In this document: positions 1-6,612 of the stretch, piece by piece | Layout: each line of letters starts with the position of its first letter | How positions within the stretch are numbered: the first letter of the stretch is position 1 | Source: CAZDYP01 sp964509505 | GTDB lineage: Bacteria; Chloroflexota; Anaerolineae; JACRMK01 | Direction of reading: 5' to 3' | DNA: 16,501 nt | NCBI GenBank assembly: GCA_964509505.1 | Contig: CAZDYP010000125.1 | Location: forward strand, 1-16,501 | Position numbers and translations under genes: made by a program | Notes under the pieces: generated by a model | Told to the model about the DNA's origin: nothing | Seen by the model: the letters and a program-made list of their open reading frames with translations, nothing else | Databases searched by the model: none

Positions 1-331
1 GCTTGCCCTGCGTCACCAAAATTTTGGTGCCGTTCGAGAAAAATTCGGGCGCGCCACATTCGTCGGTTTCGATGTGCGCCGACTCATGGCAGATGATGCT
101 GTGATACGATTGGCACAGTGACGCCAACGCGAGCGAATTCGCCGCCGTGCCATTGAAGACGAAATACACATCGCAATTCATCTCGAACAGTTCGCGCAAC
201 AGTTCGGACGCTTGCGTCGTCCAATCGTCGTTGCCATAGGAGGGCGCGAAGCCTTGATTGGCTTGCTCCATCGCGCGCCACGCTTCGGGGCAGATGCCTG
301 CGGTGTTATCGCTGGCGAATTGGTATTTCAT
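1..331 (-). CDS. ltaE: Low-specificity L-threonine aldolase, N-terminal part
   Basis: PLP-dependent enzyme that splits L-threonine or L-allo-threonine into glycine and acetaldehyde in the cytoplasm. The window contains the first 110 codons; the rest lies beyond the left edge. The N-terminus reads MKYQFASDNTAGICPEAW and later carries FNGTAANSLALASLCQSYHS and HIETDECGAPEFFSNGT, which I recognise as the conserved segments of the LtaE subgroup typified by Pseudomonas. The GTAAN turn contributes to PLP phosphate binding in this fold. The start is ATG at 331, with GGAG five bases upstream on the minus strand. The PLP lysine is not in the window. The gene appears to have its own transcript, 150 bases downstream of the DUF983 gene. 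Family assignment is firm; substrate preference is inferred. Confidence 0.93.
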   Translation of the reverse strand, partial: MKYQFASDNTAGICPEAWRAMEQANQGFAPSYGNDDWTTQASELLRELFEMNCDVYFVFNGTAANSLALASLCQSYHSIICHESAHIETDECGAPEFFSNGTKILVTQGK

Positions 332-378
332 ACATGCTCCAAGTGAATTGGCGTTTTGAGATCGTAGCACACATTTGA

Positions 379-449
379 AACACCAAGCCGCGAAGACTTC
401 ACAAAGAACACAAACCATTTTCCTTGTGCTTTCTTCGTGTCCTGGTGTT
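379..449. repeat. Imperfect intergenic inverted repeat
   Basis: The gap 332-481 holds an imperfect stem-loop. The left arm contains AACACCA and CGAAGA and the right arm contains TCTTCG and TGGTGTT, with further CACAA/TTGTG pairing around the centre near 411-423. The wording (cacgaag, cacaaag, ttcgtgtcc) resembles a dispersed intergenic repeat that I recall from many environmental bacterial genomes. It lies just after the DUF983 stop and before the ltaE start, so it could act as a weak terminator or mRNA end for the former. There is no strong T-run. Nothing else was recognised in this gap. Confidence 0.5.
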
Positions 450-481
450 TTGCGGTGTTGAAGTCAATTTGCAAACTCGCC

Positions 482-871
482 TTATGGCGTGTGAATGTCG
501 CGCTCCGTGTTGTTGCCAGTCCAATACAAAAAGCTCACCCACAAGCCGCGCGACGAACGATAGAAGGCAATCGGAAAGGCAACGCCGACGGCGACGAGCA
601 CGCCGATGACTTGTGCGAGTGGGATGGCGGGTGTAAACGCGAAGATCACCGCCAATGTCACCATGAGCGCGCAAGTCACGACGGTGTTGATGCCCATGCC
701 GCCTGTGATTTCACCCGCCGCATTCTCGAAGGGGGTATCGCAAATTGGGCAAACCGTGTACATCGTGAAACGATGAAACATTTTGCCCGCGTGACAATGT
801 GGGCAGCGCAAAATCAAGCCGTCAAGGAAGATGCGAGTCACCCGCAGGAAGTTATAGATAGATTGCATCAT
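482..871 (-). CDS. DUF983 family membrane protein with zinc ribbon
   Basis: A 129-aa small membrane protein of unknown function. It opens with two CxxC pairs, CPHC (about residues 23-26) and CPIC (41-44), forming a zinc-ribbon-like site. These are followed by GGMGIN and two hydrophobic helices (about 63-81 and 84-102). This order, length and composition match DUF983. I chose ATG at 871 because it lies one base past the stop of the upstream TSUP gene (stop ending at 873), which suggests translational coupling; a second ATG follows immediately. A longer reading frame extends upstream to 943 but only shadows the TSUP gene. Function cannot be stated; co-expression with the permease is likely. Confidence 0.82.
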   Translation of the reverse strand: MMQSIYNFLRVTRIFLDGLILRCPHCHAGKMFHRFTMYTVCPICDTPFENAAGEITGGMGINTVVTCALMVTLAVIFAFTPAIPLAQVIGVLVAVGVAFPIAFYRSSRGLWVSFLYWTGNNTERDIHTP

Positions 872-872
872 T

Positions 873-1670
873 TCATTGCAGCCGAATATACAACCACGCC
901 GACACGGCGACGCCCGCGACGACCACGACAACGCGCAACACATCTTGGTTGATGTGTCGCGCGAGGCTGGCCAGCGCGTAACCGCCGATCAGCGCGCCCA
1001 CCGCACCGAGTAGCGCCAATGACCACTCCACTTTGCCGTCAAGAATGAAGGACACGGCCGCAGTGCCATTGATGGCGACGGCGAGCGCGTTCTTCAGCGC
1101 GTTCATCTTGATGATGTTGTGCATCCCCATCAGGCTCAGCGAGGTCAACATCAAGATGCCGATGCCTGCGCCGAAGAAACCACCATAGAGCGCGATGATG
1201 AATTGCAGTGTCATGCCCAAGCCATAGCCGAGGCGCGTGATGGGTTGCTCGATAGGAGTAGGCGCGCCTGCCGTCGCCAGCGCAGGTTGGCGCAAGGCCC
1301 ATTGCATAATGAAGTTGCGCGCCGCAAAGACAAGCGTCGCAAACAACACGAGGAATGGCACGCTGCGCCTGAAAATATCTTCGGGTATGTTGGTGGCGAC
1401 TTTTGCGCCGAGCAAACTAGCGGCAATCGTCGGTGCGAGCAACCACACGAATATGCGCCATTGGGGCATGAGCTCGCGCCGAAAGGCGATGACGCCGCCA
1501 ATCGAACCAGGCACCAACGCGGTTTGATTGGTCGTATTGGCAATGATCAACGGCAAGCCTGTCCATGCGAGCGCGGTGAATGAGAACACCGTGCCGCCGC
1601 CTGCGATGGCGTTGATGGCGCCTGCGACGATGGCAGCGCTGAAGACGACGACGAGGGTGAGGAGATCCAT
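873..1670 (-). CDS. TSUP (TauE/SafE) family membrane permease
   Basis: A 265-aa polytopic inner-membrane protein of the TSUP family (Pfam TauE/SafE), whose members move sulfite, sulfonates or other small anions. The two half-repeats are visible: AGAINAIAGGG followed by ANTTNQTALVPGS in the first half, and GGFFGAGIGILMLTSLSLMG followed by MNALKNALA in the second. About eight hydrophobic segments are present. ATG 1670 is chosen because it starts just ahead of the first helix. An in-frame TTG at 1688 would add six residues; GGAG at 1683-1686 lies 12 bases before the ATG, which is rather far. The downstream DUF983 gene begins one base after this stop. The family is firm; the substrate is unknown. 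Confidence 0.88.
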   Translation of the reverse strand: MDLLTLVVVFSAAIVAGAINAIAGGGTVFSFTALAWTGLPLIIANTTNQTALVPGSIGGVIAFRRELMPQWRIFVWLLAPTIAASLLGAKVATNIPEDIFRRSVPFLVLFATLVFAARNFIMQWALRQPALATAGAPTPIEQPITRLGYGLGMTLQFIIALYGGFFGAGIGILMLTSLSLMGMHNIIKMNALKNALAVAINGTAAVSFILDGKVEWSLALLGAVGALIGGYALASLARHINQDVLRVVVVVAGVAVSAWLYIRLQ

Positions 1671-1716
1671 GAAGGGTTGATGCTCCAAAATTTTAGCGAT
1701 TCAGGTGTGACGCGCA

Positions 1717-1743
1717 ATCATACCCGCAAACGGCATGAAACAA
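1717..1743 (-). promoter_or_regulatory. Possible promoter of the TSUP-DUF983 pair
   Basis: On the minus strand, TATGAT (1722-1717) preceded by GGG lies 47 bases upstream of the ATG at 1670. A poor -35 match, TTGTTT, sits 15 bases further upstream. The position just after a terminator on the same strand fits a fresh transcription start, but the -35 is weak. Confidence 0.35.
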
Positions 1744-1777
1744 AAACCCGTTGTCGCCTCGGTGGGGACAACGGATT
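1740..1777 (-). terminator. Rho-independent terminator of the 1815-6592 gene run
   Basis: Read on the minus strand, CCGTTGTC (1774-1767) and GACAACGG (1755-1748) form a perfect 8-bp stem around an 11-base loop. The stem can extend through a T-G pair and two A-T pairs and is followed at once by GTTTTTGTTT. It lies about 40 bases beyond the nucleotidyltransferase stop and ahead of the TSUP gene, so it marks the end of that transcription unit. Confidence 0.75.
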
Positions 1778-1814
1778 TTCCAGCGTATCTTTGCGTGCGA
1801 CGAAGCGGCCAATT

Positions 1815-2420
1815 TCATTGACGACGGCGTGTTGTGGAGCGCGTTTTTTTCACCTTGCGATAGTTTTGCCATGCAGTCTCAAAACGCTCAAGTGGCGCAT
1901 TGGACTCCAACAACACTGCAAACCACTCTAGCCATTTGCGAATATACCTCACATCTAACTTCTGTCCCTGACGGTCAATCACCCCTTGAAGGTCGCTGAG
2001 ATCTTTAGCACGACCTGCTACGGCTTTATGGATAATGAGGTCTTCAGCTGAACAGATGCGAATTGCTTTGCCTTTTGCAAATTCATGCTCTGTCGCGCGA
2101 GCTAATAAGCTTTCTTCGTATTCCAACAGCGCCAGCGAAATATCTACAGGGATGTCGTCGTCCGTGGTAACCAATATAACGCGGTTGCGACGGGCAAACT
2201 CCACAGGCTCTTGCTTGCGTGAGCGAAATCGTTGGGTAATTAGGCGCACGACGGGAGCTACGCCATCAGTCAATGAAGCCGCAATGGTTAAGTCTGCATC
2301 TACCGTCAAGCGAGGTTCTCCCCAAATTTGCACAGCCAAGCCGCCAATCACGACATAGAAGATGTGGTGTTGCGAGAGGAATTCAGCGACTTCCCATGCG
2401 GCGTCGAGAGGGTTTGCCAT
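1815..2420 (-). CDS. AbiEii/AbiGii-type nucleotidyltransferase
   Basis: A 201-aa protein of the nucleotidyltransferase superfamily that includes AbiEii-type toxins and MenT-like enzymes. Visible motifs are GG at 26-27 in VIGGLAVQIWGEPR, the metal-binding pair D41-x-D43 in LTVDADL, a third acidic residue D93 in PVDIS, and a C-terminal EDLIIHKAVAGRAKDLSD segment with K132 and R137. The tail is basic. I chose ATG 2420; a longer TTG start at 2453 exists but has no better support. The start lies 38 bases inside the preceding 103-aa gene, the arrangement expected of a translationally coupled antitoxin-toxin or partner pair. Toxin activity and target are inferred from family only. Confidence 0.82.
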   Translation of the reverse strand: MANPLDAAWEVAEFLSQHHIFYVVIGGLAVQIWGEPRLTVDADLTIAASLTDGVAPVVRLITQRFRSRKQEPVEFARRNRVILVTTDDDIPVDISLALLEYEESLLARATEHEFAKGKAIRICSAEDLIIHKAVAGRAKDLSDLQGVIDRQGQKLDVRYIRKWLEWFAVLLESNAPLERFETAWQNYRKVKKTRSTTRRRQ

Positions 2421-2694
2421 AATTCTTGCCTTGTTTTTTCGCCAAGCGCACAAACGTGCGACGTTGTTGTAGTAAATGTTTGTACTGACGCTGTTCTAGC
2501 GATGCGAGGTTCCCACCCGCCAAGCGCCCCGTGCGATGCCACACATCATAGAGATTTGTAAAAGCCTCGAGTGATTCTTGAATGGTCATTAGGGGCAATC
2601 GCGCGCGCCGCTCGGCTTCGGTGATGCGATTCACTTCCTCATAACCGCGCAGGGTTTGTTTGAGGAGGTCACGATTCAAGCGCGAAACATTCAT
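2383..2694 (-). CDS. Small hypothetical partner of the nucleotidyltransferase
   Basis: A 103-aa predicted soluble, mostly helical and basic protein with no recognised catalytic motif. It contains TEAERRARLPLMTIQESLEA (about residues 25-44) and a Lys/Arg-rich C-terminus ending RRRMGSR. The start ATG at 2694 overlaps the C39 peptidase stop as ATGA, and its own 3' end overlaps the nucleotidyltransferase gene by 38 bases. I read it as the cognate antitoxin-like or adaptor protein of that enzyme because small helical proteins of this kind often precede AbiEii-type genes. This is context, not homology. The function is unknown. Confidence 0.72.
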   Translation of the reverse strand: MNVSRLNRDLLKQTLRGYEEVNRITEAERRARLPLMTIQESLEAFTNLYDVWHRTGRLAGGNLASLEQRQYKHLLQQRRTFVRLAKKQGKNYGKPSRRRMGSR

Positions 2695-3152
2695 AGCATT
2701 TTCCTTAGCTGGACGATGGCGTAAAACTCATCCATTTCCAACCACGCCAATTCGAACTCGGTGATAGCCACTCTTTTGGGCGCATCGGCAAAGTGCGCGT
2801 CGTGCAAGTCAATCTGCTGGTCATCAATCCCAGCCACGACGACTGCATGATTCGTCGCTTCATCCCAATACGATAGTTCTTGCGTCGCAACAAAGACAAT
2901 AGGCGGCAAGTTTTGATTGAGGTATGAACGCAATGTGTCCACATTACCTTGCGCAATCAATACTGATACACCCAAGCCTTCCAAGTAGCGCAAGTTCGTA
3001 AATGGCGCACCTGCATAGCCAATACGGAGCTGTTTGACTAGCGCTTCGTACGAGACAGGCATTTGCAAGTAGTCGAGCACCATTAGCGCGCAAGCCGCCA
3101 AACACTCAGCTTGTCGTCGCTGGGGGTAATGTGAAATGGGCAGCAAGGGCAT
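2691..3152 (-). CDS. C39-like cysteine peptidase domain protein
   Basis: A 153-aa single-domain protein resembling C39 papain-fold peptidases. The apparent catalytic set is Q11 and C17 with the expected Q-x5-C spacing in QRRQAECLAAC, H102 in NHAVVVAGID, and D118 in LHDAHF. No transmembrane or ABC transporter part is attached, so this is a free peptidase-like domain rather than a bacteriocin exporter. ATG 3152 has AGGA eight bases upstream. It starts 47 bases inside the upstream 125-aa gene and ends with an ATGA overlap onto the next gene, so it is embedded in a coupled operon. The substrate is unknown; the small upstream partner is an obvious candidate substrate or inhibitor. Confidence 0.8.
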   Translation of the reverse strand: MPLLPISHYPQRRQAECLAACALMVLDYLQMPVSYEALVKQLRIGYAGAPFTNLRYLEGLGVSVLIAQGNVDTLRSYLNQNLPPIVFVATQELSYWDEATNHAVVVAGIDDQQIDLHDAHFADAPKRVAITEFELAWLEMDEFYAIVQLRKML

Positions 3153-3483
3153 TCGCTAATTCCTGCATGTGTTGGATTTGCTCGTGTGAGGGCGTAATCA
3201 CTTCGCCTGTTTGAGCATCAACTTCGATGGTGCCGACTGTGCCAACCTCGCCATGTTGAGGCAGGCGCAACACAGCGGGCGTTTGCCAGACAGGTTTATC
3301 ACCCAACAGTAGCAATGGTTCTCCTGCCGAGACCATCATCGTCACTTGACTTGCCAGGAAGCCGTTCGCTTTGCGGCGCGCGACGGTTGGCGAGATAGCA
3401 ACATCACAGGCGAATTGTCCTTCGACATGCAGTAGCTGATTTTCGCGCCAAGGCTTTTGGTAGTTGTATGCGACTTGGAACAT
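3106..3483 (-). CDS. Conserved-looking small protein preceding the C39 peptidase
   Basis: A 125-aa protein with no signal peptide or membrane segment. It is probably beta-rich in the middle, with GEVGTVGTIEVDAQTGEVI at about residues 78-96, and ends in a short helix (EQIQHMQELANALAAHF). I recall similar short proteins beside C39-like peptidases but cannot name a family. The start ATG at 3483 has a near-perfect AGGAGGG ribosome site about four bases upstream, the strongest in this operon. Its 3' end overlaps the peptidase gene by 47 bases, and it begins 16 bases after the VWA stop. A role as partner, inhibitor or substrate of the peptidase is inference. Confidence 0.72.
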   Translation of the reverse strand: MFQVAYNYQKPWRENQLLHVEGQFACDVAISPTVARRKANGFLASQVTMMVSAGEPLLLLGDKPVWQTPAVLRLPQHGEVGTVGTIEVDAQTGEVITPSHEQIQHMQELANALAAHFTLPPATTS

Positions 3484-3499
3484 ACACCCTCCTTCTCTA

Positions 3500-4870
3500 T
3501 CAATCCAGCAGCTTATCCACCGCGTCCGCCAACTGCTGCAAGTTCATCACCTCATGCACCGCGCTGCAATAAGGCACGTACGCGTGCATGTCGCTGTCGC
3601 CTGTGCCCCACAGATACGGCGATTCGGGCGAGAGCCAGATAAGCCGTTTGGCGCGCCGCTTCAGCATGTCCATGATGTCGAGGCGTGGGTCGCTGAAATT
3701 GTTGCGTCCATCGCCGATGAAAATCACCGTCGTGCGGTGGTCAATCGCGTCGAGATGGTCATGTTGGAACGTGTCGAGGCTGTTGCCGAGGTTCGTGTTG
3801 TAGTAGCCCGGCGGATTGTCGTTCAACACATTCTCGACGGCCACCTCGGGACGTTGCTCGTCAAAGTAGTTCGTCACTTCCTTGATGTCGCTGATGAACA
3901 GGAACGAGCGCGCTTTGCTCACCTGATCTTGCAACTCATAGATGAGGCGCAGCATGAACTCGGAACAATAGCGCACCGACGTTGACACGTCGCAGATGAT
4001 GGCGAGCTTCGGCTTGAGTCGCCGCGTCTTGAGGTGAATTTCCAACGGCACGCCGCCATAGCGTTGGTTCACGCGAATCGTCTTCTTCGCGTCGAGGACG
4101 CCACGTTGTCCCTTCTTGTGACGTAACGAGGCGCGACTGCGTAATTGTGCGGCGAGGCGGCGCACAATCTCTTTCAAGCGTTTCGCTTCGGTCTCGGTGA
4201 GATGGCTGAACGGGCGTTGCATCAGCTCGTCGTCGCTGGCTTCGTGTGGCTCTTCGACGGCTTTGCGCGCGATGTTCTCGCCGACGAAGTTTTCGATTTG
4301 TTGTCGCAAGGCTTCGGCGTTTTGGCGCGCCGCTTGCTCCAAACGCTCGCGCGTTTCGCGCTTCATGCCGAGCTGCGCCAATAGTTCCATCAGCTCTTGC
4401 AACGCCTCTTCGAGTTGCTCCATGCCCGTCTGTCGCATCATGCGCCGCGTGAACCAATCTTGTTGGAATTGGCGATTGGCGTATTGCAAACCAACCTGCA
4501 AGCCTATTTGCTGTAATTGCTCGCGCGTCGGTTGCTGTCCTCGCAGCAACATTTCCATCAGTTTACGTAGATCGTTCGATAATTGACGCAACGCGTGCAG
4601 CAACAGCTGCTGCTCTTCGGGTGTGAGGTCGCCTGTCGGATTGAACATCGGCGGGCCACCCGTGCCGAAGAAAATCGGAAAGAGCATGTCGAAGACGGGA
4701 TTGTCCTTCTTGTCTTTGATGATGGTCGCGCGCAACGTCTCGCGGAACGCATTTTTTTCTAGCACGCCCATGAAGTCAATGCCGCGAAACGCATCCGCGC
4801 TCTCCGCAATCGAAATCCGCACGCCTGCCGCGCGCAAGGCGGCGATGAAGTCAACGATTCGTTGTTCCAT
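3500..4870 (-). CDS. CoxE-like VWA domain protein
   Basis: A 456-aa cytoplasmic protein. The N-terminal two thirds (about 80-260) is strongly helical and Gln/Glu/Arg-rich, probably coiled-coil. The C-terminal VWA domain starts near residue 285 and carries a metal-ion site D294-x-S296-x-S298 in ICDVSTSV, a Thr near 359 in YNTNLGNS, and D387 in FIGDGRN. The opening MEQRIVDFIAALRAAGVRIS matches the CoxE-like branch. Such proteins work with MoxR ATPases, which remodel or load metal on target proteins; the probable partner is encoded at 5621-6592. ATG 4870 has GGAG seven bases upstream and lies three bases after the HNH stop. Unusually, two genes separate it from its MoxR partner. Confidence 0.87.
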   Translation of the reverse strand: MEQRIVDFIAALRAAGVRISIAESADAFRGIDFMGVLEKNAFRETLRATIIKDKKDNPVFDMLFPIFFGTGGPPMFNPTGDLTPEEQQLLLHALRQLSNDLRKLMEMLLRGQQPTREQLQQIGLQVGLQYANRQFQQDWFTRRMMRQTGMEQLEEALQELMELLAQLGMKRETRERLEQAARQNAEALRQQIENFVGENIARKAVEEPHEASDDELMQRPFSHLTETEAKRLKEIVRRLAAQLRSRASLRHKKGQRGVLDAKKTIRVNQRYGGVPLEIHLKTRRLKPKLAIICDVSTSVRYCSEFMLRLIYELQDQVSKARSFLFISDIKEVTNYFDEQRPEVAVENVLNDNPPGYYNTNLGNSLDTFQHDHLDAIDHRTTVIFIGDGRNNFSDPRLDIMDMLKRRAKRLIWLSPESPYLWGTGDSDMHAYVPYCSAVHEVMNLQQLADAVDKLLD

Positions 4871-4873
4871 TTT

Positions 4874-5320
4874 TTAACTCCGCAAGTCTTCACCTGTTGT
4901 CCATTGGCTTGGTGGCGGATGACGCCCACGCAAAGCCTCTTCATAACGAATTGCCAAAATTAATACGCGATTCATGTTCAGTGTCTCGATGGTTGCGCGT
5001 CCGGCAGGCGTCAAACCAACGAGATAAATGCCATCCCACTGAAAGTGCGTGTGCCAATTGTCTCGGCGTGGATTAAACAAAGACACTTCGCTGCCACTAT
5101 GCGGGTCTATCGCCGTTTGACGCGCAGCCTTGTAGAGCGAACATGAGACGCAAGCTAAGGCTAAATTTTCGGCGATGGTTTTGCCGCCAACGACCACAGG
5201 CTCAATGTGATCTATATGAAAGGTGGCTTCTTGACCAACTTGTGACAGCTGACAGTATTCACAGCGTCCCGCAGCTCTTTGGATGACGAGCTGTTGCAAT
5301 TTTTCGGGGATGTAGCTCAT
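4874..5320 (-). CDS. HNH nuclease family protein
   Basis: A 148-aa HNH-type protein. Zinc-binding pairs CEYC (C20, C23) and CVSC (C57, C60) flank the core FHIDHIEPVVVGG (H35, D37, H38) and ENLALAC (N52). K64 follows in the usual place, though the commonly seen Asn after the second CxxC is Ser here. The C-terminal half after about residue 95 may form a separate target-recognition part. The start overlaps the stop of the 76-aa gene by ATGA, and its stop is three bases before the VWA start. Such stand-alone HNH proteins are metal-dependent nucleases; whether this one acts on foreign DNA, own DNA or RNA is not visible. Confidence 0.87.
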   Translation of the reverse strand: MSYIPEKLQQLVIQRAAGRCEYCQLSQVGQEATFHIDHIEPVVVGGKTIAENLALACVSCSLYKAARQTAIDPHSGSEVSLFNPRRDNWHTHFQWDGIYLVGLTPAGRATIETLNMNRVLILAIRYEEALRGRHPPPSQWTTGEDLRS

Positions 5321-5547
5321 GGTTGGGCCATGGTTTGTGCGACTCGTTGGGCGCGCAAGCGCAATAGCGATAACAACTCTGCGAGCTTGACTAACCCTTC
5401 AGCTTCGAGTCGTTCGAGCGGTGTCAGCGGTTCACCTCGATCCTGACGATCCAATAAACACTGCAATCGCTCGTTCACACCCTTGGGCAAGCGCAGCTCT
5501 TCCAAATCGGTTGGCACTTCAAGCGTAATTACGATTGGTTGAGACAT
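5317..5547 (-). CDS. Small partner protein of the HNH nuclease
   Basis: A 76-aa soluble protein. It begins with a beta-strand-like MSQPIVITLEVP and continues into helices containing LTPLERLEAEGLVKLAELL and a Leu/Arg-rich end. I recall comparable 70-80 aa proteins directly upstream of this HNH type in other bacteria, so it is probably the cognate partner or immunity-like protein, but no named domain was recognised. ATG 5547 has AAGGAG six bases upstream. Its end overlaps the HNH gene by ATGA. It is separated from MoxR by a 73-base tandem-repeat gap, the largest gap in the run. Confidence 0.78.
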   Translation of the reverse strand: MSQPIVITLEVPTDLEELRLPKGVNERLQCLLDRQDRGEPLTPLERLEAEGLVKLAELLSLLRLRAQRVAQTMAQP

Positions 5548-5561
5548 TAGATGCTCCTTAT

Positions 5562-5625
5562 AGGTAAATGGGGAAACAGGTGAATGGGTAAACTTGTTCC
5601 TCCTTTACTCGTTTACTCGTTTACC
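5562..5625. repeat. Octamer tandem repeats arranged as an inverted pair
   Basis: Four degenerate 8-bp units (AGGTAAAT, GGGGAAAC and two relatives) run from 5562 to 5593. A 10-base spacer follows, then two perfect copies of TTTACTCG (5604-5619) and a partial TTTACC. The second block is the complement of the first block's pattern (GGTAAACG), so the tract can fold as a hairpin. The MoxR stop codon TAA (5623-5621) lies inside the last unit. A similar purine-rich octamer tract occurs at 8376-8424. Confidence 0.75.
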
Positions 5626-6592
5626 GATCCCGTCTTGGGCGAATGTATCGCATCTGCACATCGCCTGTGTCGTCGCTGCCGTCGCCGCCTGCGGTTGCGC
5701 TGCCGAGTGTGCGCTTGGCGCGTTGCACGTCTTGTTCGTGTTTGAGCAGCACGGTAAGCGTGTTCTCCAACGTCTCTTTGTCGAGGTGTTGCGCGTTGAG
5801 CGTGACAAGCGCGCGCGCCCAATCAATCGTCTCGCTGACGCTAGGCGACTTCTTCAGGTCGAGCTTGCGGAGACGTTGCACGAGCTCGACGGCTTGGCGC
5901 GCCATCTGGGGAGCGAGTTCAGGGGCGCGCGTCTTCACGATTTTCAATTCGGTCTCAACGCTCGGATAGTTGATAAACAGATAAAGGCAGCGACGCTTCA
6001 ACGCTTCGGACAGTTCACGCGTGTTGTTCGAGGTCAGCATCACGGCGGGAATCTGCGCCGCTTTCAATGTGCCAAGTTCAGGCACGCTCACTTGAAAATC
6101 GGAGAGGACTTCGAGCAAGAACGCTTCAAACTCCGCGTCGGCGCGGTCAATCTCGTCAATGAGCAACAGCACCGAATCTTTTGCGGTGACGGCTTGCAGC
6201 AAGGGGCGCGGCAGCAAGAAGCGCTCCGAGAAAAACACGTCTTCTTCTTGGGCAATGCGGTCAGCCGCTTGCGCGAGCGTCTGTGTATCGGCAAGCACGT
6301 CATGGAGCTTGTCGCGCAACAATTGCGTGTAGAGCATCTGCTTCGCGTATTCCCATTCGTAGAGCGCTTTCGTTTCATCGAGGCCTTCGTAACATTGCAA
6401 GCGAATGAGTCGGCGCCCCGTCGCGCCCGCCCACGCTTTGGCGAGCTCGGTCTTGCCGACTCCTGCGGGACCTTCGCAGAGAATCGGCTTCTGGAGTTTT
6501 TCGGCGAGCAACGTCACGGTATTGATTTCGTCAGAAGCGACGTATTGTTGTTTGTTGAGGGCGTCACGAACCTCAGAGGTCGAGTTGAACAT
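5621..6592 (-). CDS. MoxR-family AAA+ ATPase (CoxD-like)
   Basis: A 323-aa AAA+ ATPase of the MoxR/CoxD group, which acts with VWA proteins as a chaperone or remodeller. Walker A is GPAGVGKT (41-48), Walker B LLLIDEIDRAD (D146, E147), sensor 1 lies in LTSNNTREL, and the arginine-finger region is LKRRC (about 189-192). The last 40 residues are Gly/Asp-rich and basic, probably disordered. ATG 6592 has AAGGA a few bases upstream. The stop codon falls inside an octamer repeat, so the C-terminus may have been set by the repeat. Its expected VWA partner lies 750 bases downstream, beyond the 76-aa and HNH genes. It heads the packed minus-strand run and may carry the promoter's load for all eight genes. 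Confidence 0.88.
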   Translation of the reverse strand: MFNSTSEVRDALNKQQYVASDEINTVTLLAEKLQKPILCEGPAGVGKTELAKAWAGATGRRLIRLQCYEGLDETKALYEWEYAKQMLYTQLLRDKLHDVLADTQTLAQAADRIAQEEDVFFSERFLLPRPLLQAVTAKDSVLLLIDEIDRADAEFEAFLLEVLSDFQVSVPELGTLKAAQIPAVMLTSNNTRELSEALKRRCLYLFINYPSVETELKIVKTRAPELAPQMARQAVELVQRLRKLDLKKSPSVSETIDWARALVTLNAQHLDKETLENTLTVLLKHEQDVQRAKRTLGSATAGGDGSDDTGDVQMRYIRPRRDR

Positions 6593-6612
6593 GAGAATCC
6601 TTTAGGTTAGAG

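Noticed and set aside
437..952. 171-aa plus-strand open frame
   Set aside because: It is antisense to the DUF983 and TSUP genes, with Arg/His-rich composition and no family resemblance.
5594..6610. 338-aa plus-strand open frame
   Set aside because: It lies fully antisense to the MoxR ATPase, whose Walker motifs are unmistakable; long antisense frames are common at this base composition.
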